Source: Candidatus Electrothrix rattekaaiensis (GTDB taxonomy: Bacteria; Desulfobacterota; Desulfobulbia; Desulfobulbales; Desulfobulbaceae). Taken from it: 64,000 bases of DNA. A program made the position numbers and the translations under genes. The stretch's first letter is position 1; the number at the start of each line of letters is the position of its first letter. The DNA lies in the NCBI GenBank assembly GCA_032595675.1, contig JAVQMD010000002.1:310001-374000 (forward strand), read 5' to 3'. This document shows, piece after piece, positions 17,133-26,200 of this stretch. The notes under the pieces were generated by a model, which had not been told where the DNA came from, did not search any database, and saw only the letters and a program-made list of their open reading frames with translations.

Positions 17133-19268
17133 ATGCGTACATATCTTCGCTTTTTTTTCCTCCTTGTCCTGTTTTTGGCAGGATGTGCTCCCCAACAGAA
17201 GCATACTCTCAAGGGCAAGGCCACAGCTTTCATTCATCCCCTTCCAGCTGTTTTTCGAGCGGATTTAGCATTGAAGCGATGCCCGCCAACATCGTTTGAG
17301 TTGGTTCTACGCCCTGATGGGTTGTATTTCCTTCAGATGGAGAAAAACATCTTCGCTAATGATGCGGTTCAGGCAGAGATGGGCGTATGGAGATATAACG
17401 AAGAAAAGAAAATTGTTCAATTGACGAGTTATGACAAGGCGGTCAGAATCTTTGCAATTACAGGGAAAAAAGTTCTGAAGCTGATCAAGGTCTCCGGCGG
17501 AATAATGCCCCCTCTTGTCCGGTATGACTTCACCTTGACCACTTCAGAACCCATCTACGAGGGGGTTGTTCGTGTACAGGGGATGTACAGCCGTAAACGC
17601 GGGCGCGGGGTTTTTCGGGAATGTCTGAGCGGGGTAAGTTTTCCGCTCCTTAATCAGGGCAGGGTTGCCGCAGCCGAGCAAGCATATCAGGATATCCTGC
17701 ATGGTCGGTCGGAGTCGCTTCTTGTTACCCTAGATGTACGCTTGTCCTCTCGATCCGGCAGGGGGGATCGCCTAATCCCGGTGCGTTCAGTTCATATTGA
17801 TCCTTACCGTTCCTGCAAGGGTAAGGAACGGCGTATAGCGACGATTGCTGATAACCGATGGTATTTGATAGAGGTGGGAGGAAAGATGCTAGAACCGGAG
17901 ACGGTCAGCAAATCACCCTTTATCAAGGTTCAAAGCGGTGAACAGCTGATTCAGGGTTCTGCCGGGTGTAATAATTTTACCGGCAGCTGGCTTTTTGCCA
18001 ATAATGAATTCGTCTTCAGTCGGATAGCGGCAACTCGCATGGCCTGTCCTGTTGGTATGGAAATGGAAGATGCCTTTTTACAGGCCTTGGATAACACCCG
18101 GAGATATACCATCAAAGGTGATACCCTGAGACTGCATGATCAGCGGGGCAAGGTGCTGGCTCGCTTACGTCATTCCCGCCAGCTGACAGACCTGGATTTC
18201 ACCCTGTCATCTGAGCAGGAAGAACCAAACAAGGACAATCTTTCTGATGAGATTGGCGTTCCGGAAAATCATAGTGTTGAGGTCGAAGGGGTTGTTCCTG
18301 ACTCTGTTGCAGTACCGGTTATTGAGGCGAGTGAGAAAAAAAATCGTTCGAAAGCTTCGAACTCAGGGAATGGAAATACGAATGGGCGTAAGATAACAAT
18401 ACTGAAAGCTAAGAGGAAAGTTGCTGTCAGGACCACTGCCCCAACGGATATCTTTCCTGGTGGAGTGAAAGAGGCTACTCCTGCGCCAAAAACATCCGTC
18501 CCCATAGCCGTAACCGAACGACAGGAGGGGAAAACGGAGGTGCCATCAGCACCTGAGAAGAGAGAGAAGAGCACTGAACAGGAAGTGGAGAAGAAAGCCC
18601 CTGCTGATCAAACGGAGCAATCCATCAGCCCGCAGCAAAGCAACCAAGTAGAAGAGGTCACCCCTTCCAAGGCCTCCGCCTCCGCCTCCGTATTGACCTC
18701 TGAGAATAACGGGCAAGAAGAGGTGCAAGCTGAACCTGAGTTGACTGGAGACCGAGAAAGCATCACTATTTCGTCTGAACTTGAATCTGGGGAAACGATT
18801 CCCGCTGGTGAGGAAACTGCTCAACCTATGATACAGGATAGCGAAGACAATGGTGCTACTCCCTCCTTGCCTCCCACCTCTGAAACAGAAAAAGATGGGC
18901 AAGAGGTGCAGCCTGAATCAACAGCGGACGAAAAATCTGGGGAAACGATTCCGGCTGGTGAGGAAACGGCTCAACCTATGATGCAGGATAGCGAAGACAA
19001 CGGTGCTACTCCCTCCTTGCCTCCCATCTCTGAAACAGAAAAGGATGGGCAAGAGGTGCAGCCTGAATCAATAGCGGACGAAAAGGTGGAGAGCCTTAAT
19101 CTCTCGGAACCCAAGGAAAAAATCCCCACAGATGATGTCGCTCAACTGGAGATACAGAACAGTGAGGAAAAAGAGGTTGCTCCGCCCTCGCTTCCTATCC
19201 CCAAAGCCGAGAATGAGGAGCGGGCAGTCCAACCGGAACCCCAAATATCCGGCGATGGAGATATATGA
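17133..19268 (+). CDS. NlpE/META-domain lipoprotein with acidic repeat tail
   Basis: This 711-residue lipoprotein starts with a signal peptide and lipobox (FLAGC, Cys ~19). Residues ~40-120 look like the NlpE N-terminal domain (FELVLRPDGLYFLQ), and residues ~280-345 are a META/HslJ domain (GSAGCNNFTGSW, then ATRMACP). From ~365 on it is a long Glu/Pro/Ser-rich, probably disordered tail with a 50-residue tandem repeat. In E. coli NlpE reports surface contact and lipoprotein stress to CpxA. The histidine kinase gene just upstream makes an envelope-sensing link possible but unproven. Confidence 0.75.
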   Translation: MRTYLRFFFLLVLFLAGCAPQQKHTLKGKATAFIHPLPAVFRADLALKRCPPTSFELVLRPDGLYFLQMEKNIFANDAVQAEMGVWRYNEEKKIVQLTSYDKAVRIFAITGKKVLKLIKVSGGIMPPLVRYDFTLTTSEPIYEGVVRVQGMYSRKRGRGVFRECLSGVSFPLLNQGRVAAAEQAYQDILHGRSESLLVTLDVRLSSRSGRGDRLIPVRSVHIDPYRSCKGKERRIATIADNRWYLIEVGGKMLEPETVSKSPFIKVQSGEQLIQGSAGCNNFTGSWLFANNEFVFSRIAATRMACPVGMEMEDAFLQALDNTRRYTIKGDTLRLHDQRGKVLARLRHSRQLTDLDFTLSSEQEEPNKDNLSDEIGVPENHSVEVEGVVPDSVAVPVIEASEKKNRSKASNSGNGNTNGRKITILKAKRKVAVRTTAPTDIFPGGVKEATPAPKTSVPIAVTERQEGKTEVPSAPEKREKSTEQEVEKKAPADQTEQSISPQQSNQVEEVTPSKASASASVLTSENNGQEEVQAEPELTGDRESITISSELESGETIPAGEETAQPMIQDSEDNGATPSLPPTSETEKDGQEVQPESTADEKSGETIPAGEETAQPMMQDSEDNGATPSLPPISETEKDGQEVQPESIADEKVESLNLSEPKEKIPTDDVAQLEIQNSEEKEVAPPSLPIPKAENEERAVQPEPQISGDGDI
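18786..19085 (+). repeat. Two 150-bp tandem repeats in the lipoprotein tail
   Basis: Unit 1 is 18786-18935 and unit 2 is 18936-19085. Each encodes 50 residues starting SGETIPAGEETAQPM, and they differ at only a few positions. The near-identity in DNA shows recent duplication. Confidence 0.92.
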
Positions 19269-19324
19269 ATTCAGGTAACTAAAACATTGTAGCGGACCGT
19301 CAGTACGATTATCCTTCTTTGTTT

Positions 19325-20038
19325 TCAGCTTGATGGAAGATGTTCAGCAGAGATGAGGTTCATCTTTAAAATATAGCCGGTCGGGCCGTAGGTCTGGAGT
19401 TCCATTTTTTGCGGGATATGGACAGGGCCTGTTGTTTGACAGGATTGGGCAATGACGGAACGGATCAGTTTTTTGTTTGCCGTTTTGTTTGCTGTATAGT
19501 TGCGTATCTGCCAGCAGATATCAGTATTTTTGTCTGGAAAAACATCAGTCACCTTGTTCGCGTCGTCGGTGTATCTACAGACAGCTGCGGGAGGGTCGCC
19601 GAGCCGCCCAAGCTGTACTTCTGTTCCGACCGGTTCTCGGAAGATCGCTTGCAAATCTTCCAGCATACCCTGGGCAAAGGCCGGTTTATCAAAAGGCGGG
19701 ACTGCCCGGTTGACCTGCAAGTGGTTTTCTTGGTCCAAAATTCCTGAGAAAAGGGTAAAGCCTTCAGGCGTGACCAAGGCGCATTCAAGGCTGTCCGGGG
19801 TCAAAGCGGTCACACCCATTACTGTTGAGCCGCCGCCGCTCTTGAGACTGAAATCAATGGTGTGAACAAACTGCCAGTTCCCTTGAGGAAAGACAGAACG
19901 GCATACAGCAGCTTCCCCGTGCCGGGATGCAGTTTCGGGCAGAATCTCGGTCAGGGCCGGGAGCGTTATCTGCTTTCCTCCGCAGGCTGTGAGGATGAAC
20001 TGAGTGGCGATGAGGAGAGAGAAAAGAATTCGCTTCAT
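19325..20038 (-). CDS. DUF3261-like lipoprotein
   Basis: The 237-residue protein has a lipoprotein signal peptide (FILTACGG). The body resembles the DUF3261 lipoproteins encoded in aryl-polyene and related fatty-acid-synthase gene clusters; this call rests on context and length more than on clear motifs. It is last in a four-gene minus-strand operon, its start overlapping the LolA-like stop by 4 nt. Confidence 0.6.
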   Translation of the reverse strand: MKRILFSLLIATQFILTACGGKQITLPALTEILPETASRHGEAAVCRSVFPQGNWQFVHTIDFSLKSGGGSTVMGVTALTPDSLECALVTPEGFTLFSGILDQENHLQVNRAVPPFDKPAFAQGMLEDLQAIFREPVGTEVQLGRLGDPPAAVCRYTDDANKVTDVFPDKNTDICWQIRNYTANKTANKKLIRSVIAQSCQTTGPVHIPQKMELQTYGPTGYILKMNLISAEHLPSS

Positions 20039-20649
20039 CTTTGTGTAAATGATGTGGCTGGGATATCTTGATTCAACACCCTGTTGCTGAAACGCATAAC
20101 CGTGGTTGCCCCAGGGCCCTCAATTATGGTCACCCGATCCAGCAGCCCTTGCTGATCAGCCAGTTGCAGCTCAATTGTTTTGATTAGGTTGCCAAAGGCT
20201 TGGTCTTTCGGAACCAGCAGGACCGTATTGCTGTCAGGAAAAGAAACCGAGAACAGGTCATTTTCCGTAAAACGACCATCAAGCCAGCTGCTGATTTCTG
20301 TCAGGACAACCTGCATTGCATCAAGCTGCATGCCTTTTTCTTCCTGAAACTGACCGTCTCGCTCAATGATTCGTTTTACCCTACCTTCGTGCATGAGCAG
20401 GATAGAGGAAAACGGGCTCGTATACTCCCAACGCAGAGAGTGTGGGGCTTGAAAGAAAAGTTTTCCCGTCGAAATGATCGGTTTGGTAAGGATCTTCAGA
20501 TGCTTTTCCTGAGTGAAATCGGCTTGGATAGACGTAATGCGAAAGCCCTTATTTTCTGAAGGCGCGGCTGAAGCTATCCCGGCAAAAAGGAAGGGGCCAG
20601 AGACCACTGAAATGAGACAGAGGCCGATGAAAAGGAGAATGCGCCGCAC
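20035..20649 (-). CDS. LolA-like outer-membrane lipoprotein carrier
   Basis: This 204-residue exported protein has a signal peptide (residues ~1-27) and the LolA fold signature (IQADFTQEKHLKILTKPIISTGKLFFQAPHSLRW, with a FTQ core). LolA-type proteins ferry lipid-modified cargo across the periplasm. This copy belongs to the variant class found in aryl-polyene-type clusters, probably serving their lipid product rather than general lipoproteins. It overlaps fabG by 1 nt and the DUF3261-like gene by 4 nt. Confidence 0.8.
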   Translation of the reverse strand: MRRILLFIGLCLISVVSGPFLFAGIASAAPSENKGFRITSIQADFTQEKHLKILTKPIISTGKLFFQAPHSLRWEYTSPFSSILLMHEGRVKRIIERDGQFQEEKGMQLDAMQVVLTEISSWLDGRFTENDLFSVSFPDSNTVLLVPKDQAFGNLIKTIELQLADQQGLLDRVTIIEGPGATTVMRFSNRVLNQDIPATSFTQR

Positions 20650-21392
20650 TAGACCATGCCTCCGTTTACCGAAATAACCTGACCGGTCAGATAGGAGGCC
20701 GCATCCGAGCAGAGAAAACCGACCACTTTGGCAACCTCTTCCGGTTTGCCGATACGGGCCATAGGAATCATGGATTTGATCAGATCTTTGGGGGCCTCCT
20801 GGATCATATCCGTTGCAATGAGCCCTGGGGCCACCACATTGACTCGAATTCCCAGTCGGGCTACCTCCGTCGCCACTGTTCTGCTGGCAGCGTTCAAGCC
20901 AGCCTTGGCAGCGGCATAATTGGCTTGTCCTCGATTGGGAACCAGCGAACTGGCGGATGATATCGAAATGATGGATCCTTTACGTTTACGCACCATCTTT
21001 TCCAGAACCGGGCGGGTCATATTATAAAATCCGTTCAGGCTGGTATCGATGACAGAATGCCAATTTTCCGGGCCCATCATCATGAACAGACCGTCGGCAA
21101 TAATACCAGCGTTATTGACCAGTACATCAATACTGCCCAGCCGTTGCGCGATATCTTCAATGATCTGTTCTACCGCCTCTCTGTCCCGGATATCAAATTG
21201 GCAGATTTCACCTCGACTTTCCTGTTTTTCAACCAGAGCAAGGGTCTGTTCTGCCCCGTTCTTGTCCCCCATATAATTGATAACAACGTAGTAACCCTTT
21301 TGGGCCAGTTCAACGCAGATGGCCCTGCCGATCCCCTTGCTGCCGCCGGTCACTACGGCGATTTCCTGTTCCTTGTCCTGTTCTTTATTCAT
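20649..21392 (-). CDS. fabG: 3-oxoacyl-ACP reductase (FabG type SDR)
   Basis: This 247-residue short-chain dehydrogenase reduces 3-oxoacyl-ACP with NADPH. The cofactor motif is VVTGGSKGIGRAI, VNNAGI follows, and the catalytic Ser and Tyr-Lys are in SISSASSL and YAAAKAGL. It ends with the FabG-typical GQVISVNGGMV. It overlaps the dehydratase gene by 8 nt and the LolA-like gene by 1 nt. In this setting it is probably the cluster-specific reductase (ApeQ-like). Confidence 0.88.
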   Translation of the reverse strand: MNKEQDKEQEIAVVTGGSKGIGRAICVELAQKGYYVVINYMGDKNGAEQTLALVEKQESRGEICQFDIRDREAVEQIIEDIAQRLGSIDVLVNNAGIIADGLFMMMGPENWHSVIDTSLNGFYNMTRPVLEKMVRKRKGSIISISSASSLVPNRGQANYAAAKAGLNAASRTVATEVARLGIRVNVVAPGLIATDMIQEAPKDLIKSMIPMARIGKPEEVAKVVGFLCSDAASYLTGQVISVNGGMV

Positions 21393-21831
21393 CTGTTTCC
21401 GCTTGAAAGAGTTGAAGTGTTATCCTGCTGATCAATATATCGTCAACGTGCTGTTCACAGTGAACTTCCCGGAGTGATTCAAAACTGAAGGTGTTTTTCG
21501 CCCAAGTGATAATATTGCAGCCAAAGGGGAGATGGTCAATGAAAAATTCTGCTTTCTTTATTCCGACAAGCCAACCCATTTTTTCCGAATCAATCCCCTT
21601 GGTCTGTATTCTGTCCCAACCGTTGTACACGCCAGCGGTCTGGGCGGCTAGTTCTATCAGGATCAGGGCAGGAACGCCGGTTGCATCGGCCATGGGCCAG
21701 GATGGTTGCGGGCGGCAAAGGGTGCGTGCCTGGGTTTTGTCTACTTCAAGAACTTCTTGTACCAGCAGCATATTGCCGCGATGGGGGAGGAGATCCTCCA
21801 GGGTCAAGTCGGAAAGTAACGGGGTTTTCAT
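21385..21831 (-). CDS. Hotdog-fold 3-hydroxyacyl-ACP dehydratase (ApeP/FabZ-like)
   Basis: This 148-residue protein has the dehydratase start ...DLLPHRGNMLLVQEVLEVD, and ALILIELAAQTAGVY carries the catalytic acid region. It resembles ApeP-type dehydratases of aryl-polyene clusters. It is the first gene of the minus-strand four-gene operon (dehydratase, FabG, LolA-like, DUF3261-like). No ketosynthase or acyl carrier protein gene is next to it here. Confidence 0.78.
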   Translation of the reverse strand: MKTPLLSDLTLEDLLPHRGNMLLVQEVLEVDKTQARTLCRPQPSWPMADATGVPALILIELAAQTAGVYNGWDRIQTKGIDSEKMGWLVGIKKAEFFIDHLPFGCNIITWAKNTFSFESLREVHCEQHVDDILISRITLQLFQAETDE

Positions 21832-21861
21832 GGGAAGTTTGTTGCCGAGTAAACGTTTTTT

Positions 21862-21987
21862 AGGCTACCAACTTAATCCGGGACAAAAAAATAGATTATC
21901 AGGACTCCAAATAAGGCAAATGCCCGCTATGAACAGTCTGCGTAATTGCCTTATTTTATAGGATGTCCCGCCTTAAGTTGGTAGCCT
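21862..21987. mobile_element. MITE-like element with nested inverted repeats
   Basis: Outer inverted arms of ~24 nt (AGGCTACCAACTTAA at the left, TTAAGTTGGTAGCCT at the right) flank ~80 nt. Inside is a second inverted pair, AAATAAGGCAA (21909-21919) and TTGCCTTATTT (21946-21956). No coding capacity is seen. The design fits a non-autonomous miniature element, or a large bidirectional terminator between the divergently placed neighbours. Confidence 0.6.
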
Positions 21988-22233
21988 TTTTTCCCTATCA
22001 TCAGAGGTGATCGCATTATAATGGAACTATGGAGTTGGGTAAAATAGTTTTTTGGAGGTTCGTCAGATACTATACGACCCTCTTTATCTCGGCAGATGAA
22101 GCCGATGAGCAGGTTTTGACAGAACAGCGGAAATGGCATATAAATAAATTAGGTCGGTAAAATAGGGGTTCAGAAAGTAATTCAGGGAATAAATGTCGTC
22201 AGCGACGGCAAGGCTCCATGGGGAAAACAGTAT

Positions 22234-23151
22234 ATGCGGATATCAAAAGTATTGTATTTTTTTTGTGCAGCGTTCAGTTTATTTCTGCATCCCGGACCGG
22301 CAGAGGCCTTGGAGCTTCGGGTCAGCAGTGAAAATGCCTATCCTGGAGACAGTATAGCAGTCGAGATTACTGTTCAAGAGTATGATCAGGAGGCTGTGGC
22401 GGCAGCTGCGGTGACTATTACCTACAGCGCAGACAATATGGTTCTGAACGAAATAGAATCTGATTTCTTCTCGACATTCCTTGAGCAATGGCATTTATCA
22501 GATCCGGTTCTGGACCCGCTGCCTCCCGCTTCGGTGGAAATGAACGATCAGACCTATGTACAACCTCTGGTGTTGCATACCGCTGATGACACATCAACTG
22601 GAAAGGTCAGCTTGGCTGCTGCACGGCTCAAGGCCGGTACACCGACGGTTCTATTCACTTTGAATTTCACAATAAAAAACTCAGCTATCCCAGGAGTATA
22701 TCCTCTTTCTATCACGTCGACAGTCGTCAATAATACAGAAGCAGGTTATGATGCAGCGGGCGAAGCTGTACCTATGCTTATAGGAGCTGTTGAAGGAGAA
22801 GCAACCCCTCTTTTGACTTATCCTGTTTACTCACCGAATATTATCAATGGAAGTATCTCTATTCAGCAAGAATTTGTTGATACCGATAACGACGGCATTG
22901 ATGACAATTGGGAGAGGAGTTTTTTCAATGCGTTAACTTCGCTCTCTGGTACCGGAGATTTTGATCAGGACGGTTACAGCGATCTGCAGGAATATTTAAA
23001 CGATCTTGCTGGAAAAACCGATCCGCAGGGCGACCCATATAATCCCAAGATACAAAACGCTCCCGGCGGAACCGGCTACACCCCAGCAGGATCAGAGCAA
23101 AACAGTTTTTTACTGTTGCTGCTTCCGGCTATTCTCAGCGGTGCCCGTTGA
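22234..23151 (+). CDS. Secreted cohesin-like domain protein with calcium-binding repeats
   Basis: The 305-residue protein has a signal peptide (to ~AEALE). Residues ~27-200 resemble a cohesin domain: ELRVSSENAYPGDSIAVEITVQ, later LFTLNFTIKNSAIPGVYPLSI. Two DxDxDG calcium-binding motifs follow (DTDNDGIDDNWE and GDFDQDGYSDLQEY), as in thrombospondin type 3 or dockerin-like repeats. It ends in a hydrophobic stretch (FLLLLLPAILSGAR) that could anchor it. The next gene encodes a dockerin-like C-terminus, so a cohesin-dockerin pair is likely. Confidence 0.75.
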   Translation: MRISKVLYFFCAAFSLFLHPGPAEALELRVSSENAYPGDSIAVEITVQEYDQEAVAAAAVTITYSADNMVLNEIESDFFSTFLEQWHLSDPVLDPLPPASVEMNDQTYVQPLVLHTADDTSTGKVSLAAARLKAGTPTVLFTLNFTIKNSAIPGVYPLSITSTVVNNTEAGYDAAGEAVPMLIGAVEGEATPLLTYPVYSPNIINGSISIQQEFVDTDNDGIDDNWERSFFNALTSLSGTGDFDQDGYSDLQEYLNDLAGKTDPQGDPYNPKIQNAPGGTGYTPAGSEQNSFLLLLLPAILSGAR

Positions 23152-23266
23152 AGACAGCGAAATTCGAGTTAAGATTCAGGCTCCCTGCTCGCATGGAGCA
23201 TTGCAGGAATACCGAGGCGGGCGAGTGAGCTGAGTCTGTCTGTAATTTTAGAGAAGGAATTGTACA

Positions 23267-26200
23267 ATGACAAAAAAGATTTTTGTTATATTCTTTGCAG
23301 TATTCTCATGCCTCATCACTCTCAATGTTTCGGTCAACACCGCTGAAGGTGGTGAACTGGTCACCAATGGAGACTTTTCAAACGGCATGACTAACTGGTA
23401 TCCCTGGACGTATGAAGGTGGCGGAAGAACTGCCAGCTTCAATGTCGTCAACGGTGAACTGGTTATCAGCAGTATAAACAGCGGCGGAGTCGCAGACTGG
23501 GTTACTGTCCTAAATTCGCCGGTAAGCCTTACTCAGGGGAAAACGTACAACATTACCTTTGATGCAAAAAGCACTGCGTCCAAAACCATATCGGTTGGTC
23601 CGCGTGAAGGGTTTGGTGATTATGTACCATACTCTATGCAACAGTTTGCGATTGACACTGTAATGAAGACGCACACGTTCAAATATACGCATAATGCAGC
23701 AAGTGATGCGGAATCCCAGTTTATCTTTTATCTGGGAGCCACTGACCATCCTGTTTATATTGACAATTTAAGTGTGGAAGAAGCAACACCCGAACCACCT
23801 CCTGAACCACCCACAGGCGATACTATAAAGTTACTGTCAATTGGAGACTCAATCACTCAGGGTAACATTTACGGAGCAGGAACGTATCGTAAACCATTAT
23901 ATTATGATTTGACTCAGGCTGGTTATAATGTCGATTTTGTCGGCAGTCATGACAATATGGCGGCAAGCAGCGCAACTGACGGCAGTCCAGATACGGACAC
24001 CGGCTGGGATCAGGACAATGAAGCTTGGTGGGGATATTCAACGGGTCAGTTGGAAAACATACTCACGAATACAGTAACTACTTATGATTTTGACATTGCT
24101 TTGATCCACCTCGGCACGAATGATCCCAACGATGCGGGTATTCAGAATCTTAAGGATATCATCGATATTCTGCGTACAGACAACCCTAATGTTGTTATCT
24201 TCCTGGCCCAGCTGATTGCACCGAATTATAATAATACCTACATTCCAGCGTTTAACCAGAAGATCCCCGGCATTGTTTCTGAAAAGAATACAGCAGATTC
24301 GCCGGTCATCTTGGTTAATCAGTACAGTACGTTGACACCCGGCACATCAGATTATGTAGACGGACTTCATCCGAGTACATCAGGAGCCGCAAAAATGGCA
24401 GATGTGTGGTTTAATGCTATCATTGCCAATTTTCAGTTGGTTGAACCAAATGACGAGTTGATCGTCGCTGAGGGCTATAATATAACTCTTGGTCAAACAG
24501 AGCTTGTTCCCAATCCCAGTCCCGACGGCGTTCCCATCTATCCATGGTTCCCGGATGGGCATATCTCTTATTTACCCGATACGACTCCGGGTCAATACCA
24601 AATGTACTGGTCCGGTAGCGCAAGCTACAGAACCACCGGAACCAGCCTGATGGATCAGGAATACACAAGCGGAATACCAGCTCCTCCGCCAGCTCTTCCA
24701 AAAGGCTCCGCAGGTGCATTCGACAATGGTGGTGCTTGGTTGATGTCTGTCTTCAGGCAGTCAGGGAACAACATGATAGGCTTCTTTCACGGCGAAGACC
24801 ACGAGTTTGCTTCCGGTAACAACCCCGGCGGAATTGCATGGAAATCCATAGCAGTCTCCACCTCTTCGGATAATGGTGTCACCTGGACTAAGGGAGGACA
24901 GATTATCACCAGTGCAAAACCAAAACCCGGCACTCCGACATGGGGTGGTAATGGCGACCATAGTGTTGTTTACGACGAGGTTAACTCGCGCTGGGTCTGT
25001 TACTATCAGGACAACTTTCTGTACATGGCTGTCTCTTACGACCCCAATGGTGCCCCCGGTACCTGGAAAAAGTATTATAACGGGTCGTTCAGTGAGGATG
25101 GTCTGGGAGGATTGGAAAGTCCTGTACCGGGTCTGGAAAGTCTGCCCGGCGGCAACCCTTCGGTTCACTTCAATACTTATCTGAATCAGTGGGTGATAGT
25201 CTGGCACTCCTGGCAATCTCCTGATGGAAACATCTGGCTTTCAACCAGTACAGATATGATACACTGGAGAAAACCTGTTGCCATTGCCGTGGCCACGGGA
25301 AGTGAAAAAATGTGGTATCCGTCAATAATCGGAATAACAGATGTAGAGGCTGGACAGGAAGCATGGCTTTGCTATGCATACTGGCCAGACGCAAATAAAG
25401 AGCAACGTCAGTTCATAAGACGTAAGATCACCTTTCAACTGTTGGAAATGCCACAATCACCGCTGGGGTTGACCGCATCTGTAGGAGCCGATTCCGTCAG
25501 TCTGGACTGGGCGGATAACGCTGAAGCAGATCTGTCACACTACACTGTTTACCGTAGAATCAGCAGCAATTCCACATATGAAGTAATTAAAATAATTACC
25601 GGTAATCAGGCCGCCAGTGAATTTGTGGATAATAACATTACTGACGGCACGATATACCAATATGTTGTCACTGCTACAGACACCGACGGCAATGAGTCCG
25701 CCTACAGCGATGAGGTTACAGCCAACAGGGCGATCCTGTCCAACATTGTCACGAACGGAAACCTTTCTAACGGATTGAACAATTGGTACACATGGACCTA
25801 CGAAGGCGGCGGAAGAACCGCCAGTTTTAATGTGGTCAACGAAGAGCTTGTTGTCAGCAATATCAATGGCGGCGGGGTGGCGGACTGGATCACCATCCTT
25901 AACGGACCTGTCAGCCTTACACAGGGGAAAACCTATGTAATTTCATTCGAAGCAAGAAGTACTGCGCCACGAACTATCAGCGTTGGTCCGCGCAAGGGCT
26001 TCGGTGATTACGCCGCCTACATGATGAGAAGCAAGCTGATCGGCACCACGATGAAATCGTACTCCTTCACGTACACGCACACAGCCGAAAGTGACCCCAA
26101 TGCCCAGTTGATTTTCTTCCTTGGTGCAACAGATGATACTGTCTACATAGATAATTTGACCATGGGCGAGAAGATTTCTCAACCTCAAACAGGTCCGAGC

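Noticed and set aside
22180-22233. Possible riboswitch before the cohesin-like gene (GTCGTCAGCGACGGC hairpin)
   Set aside because: Only one short hairpin is seen and no known aptamer core (GEMM or cobalamin) can be traced.
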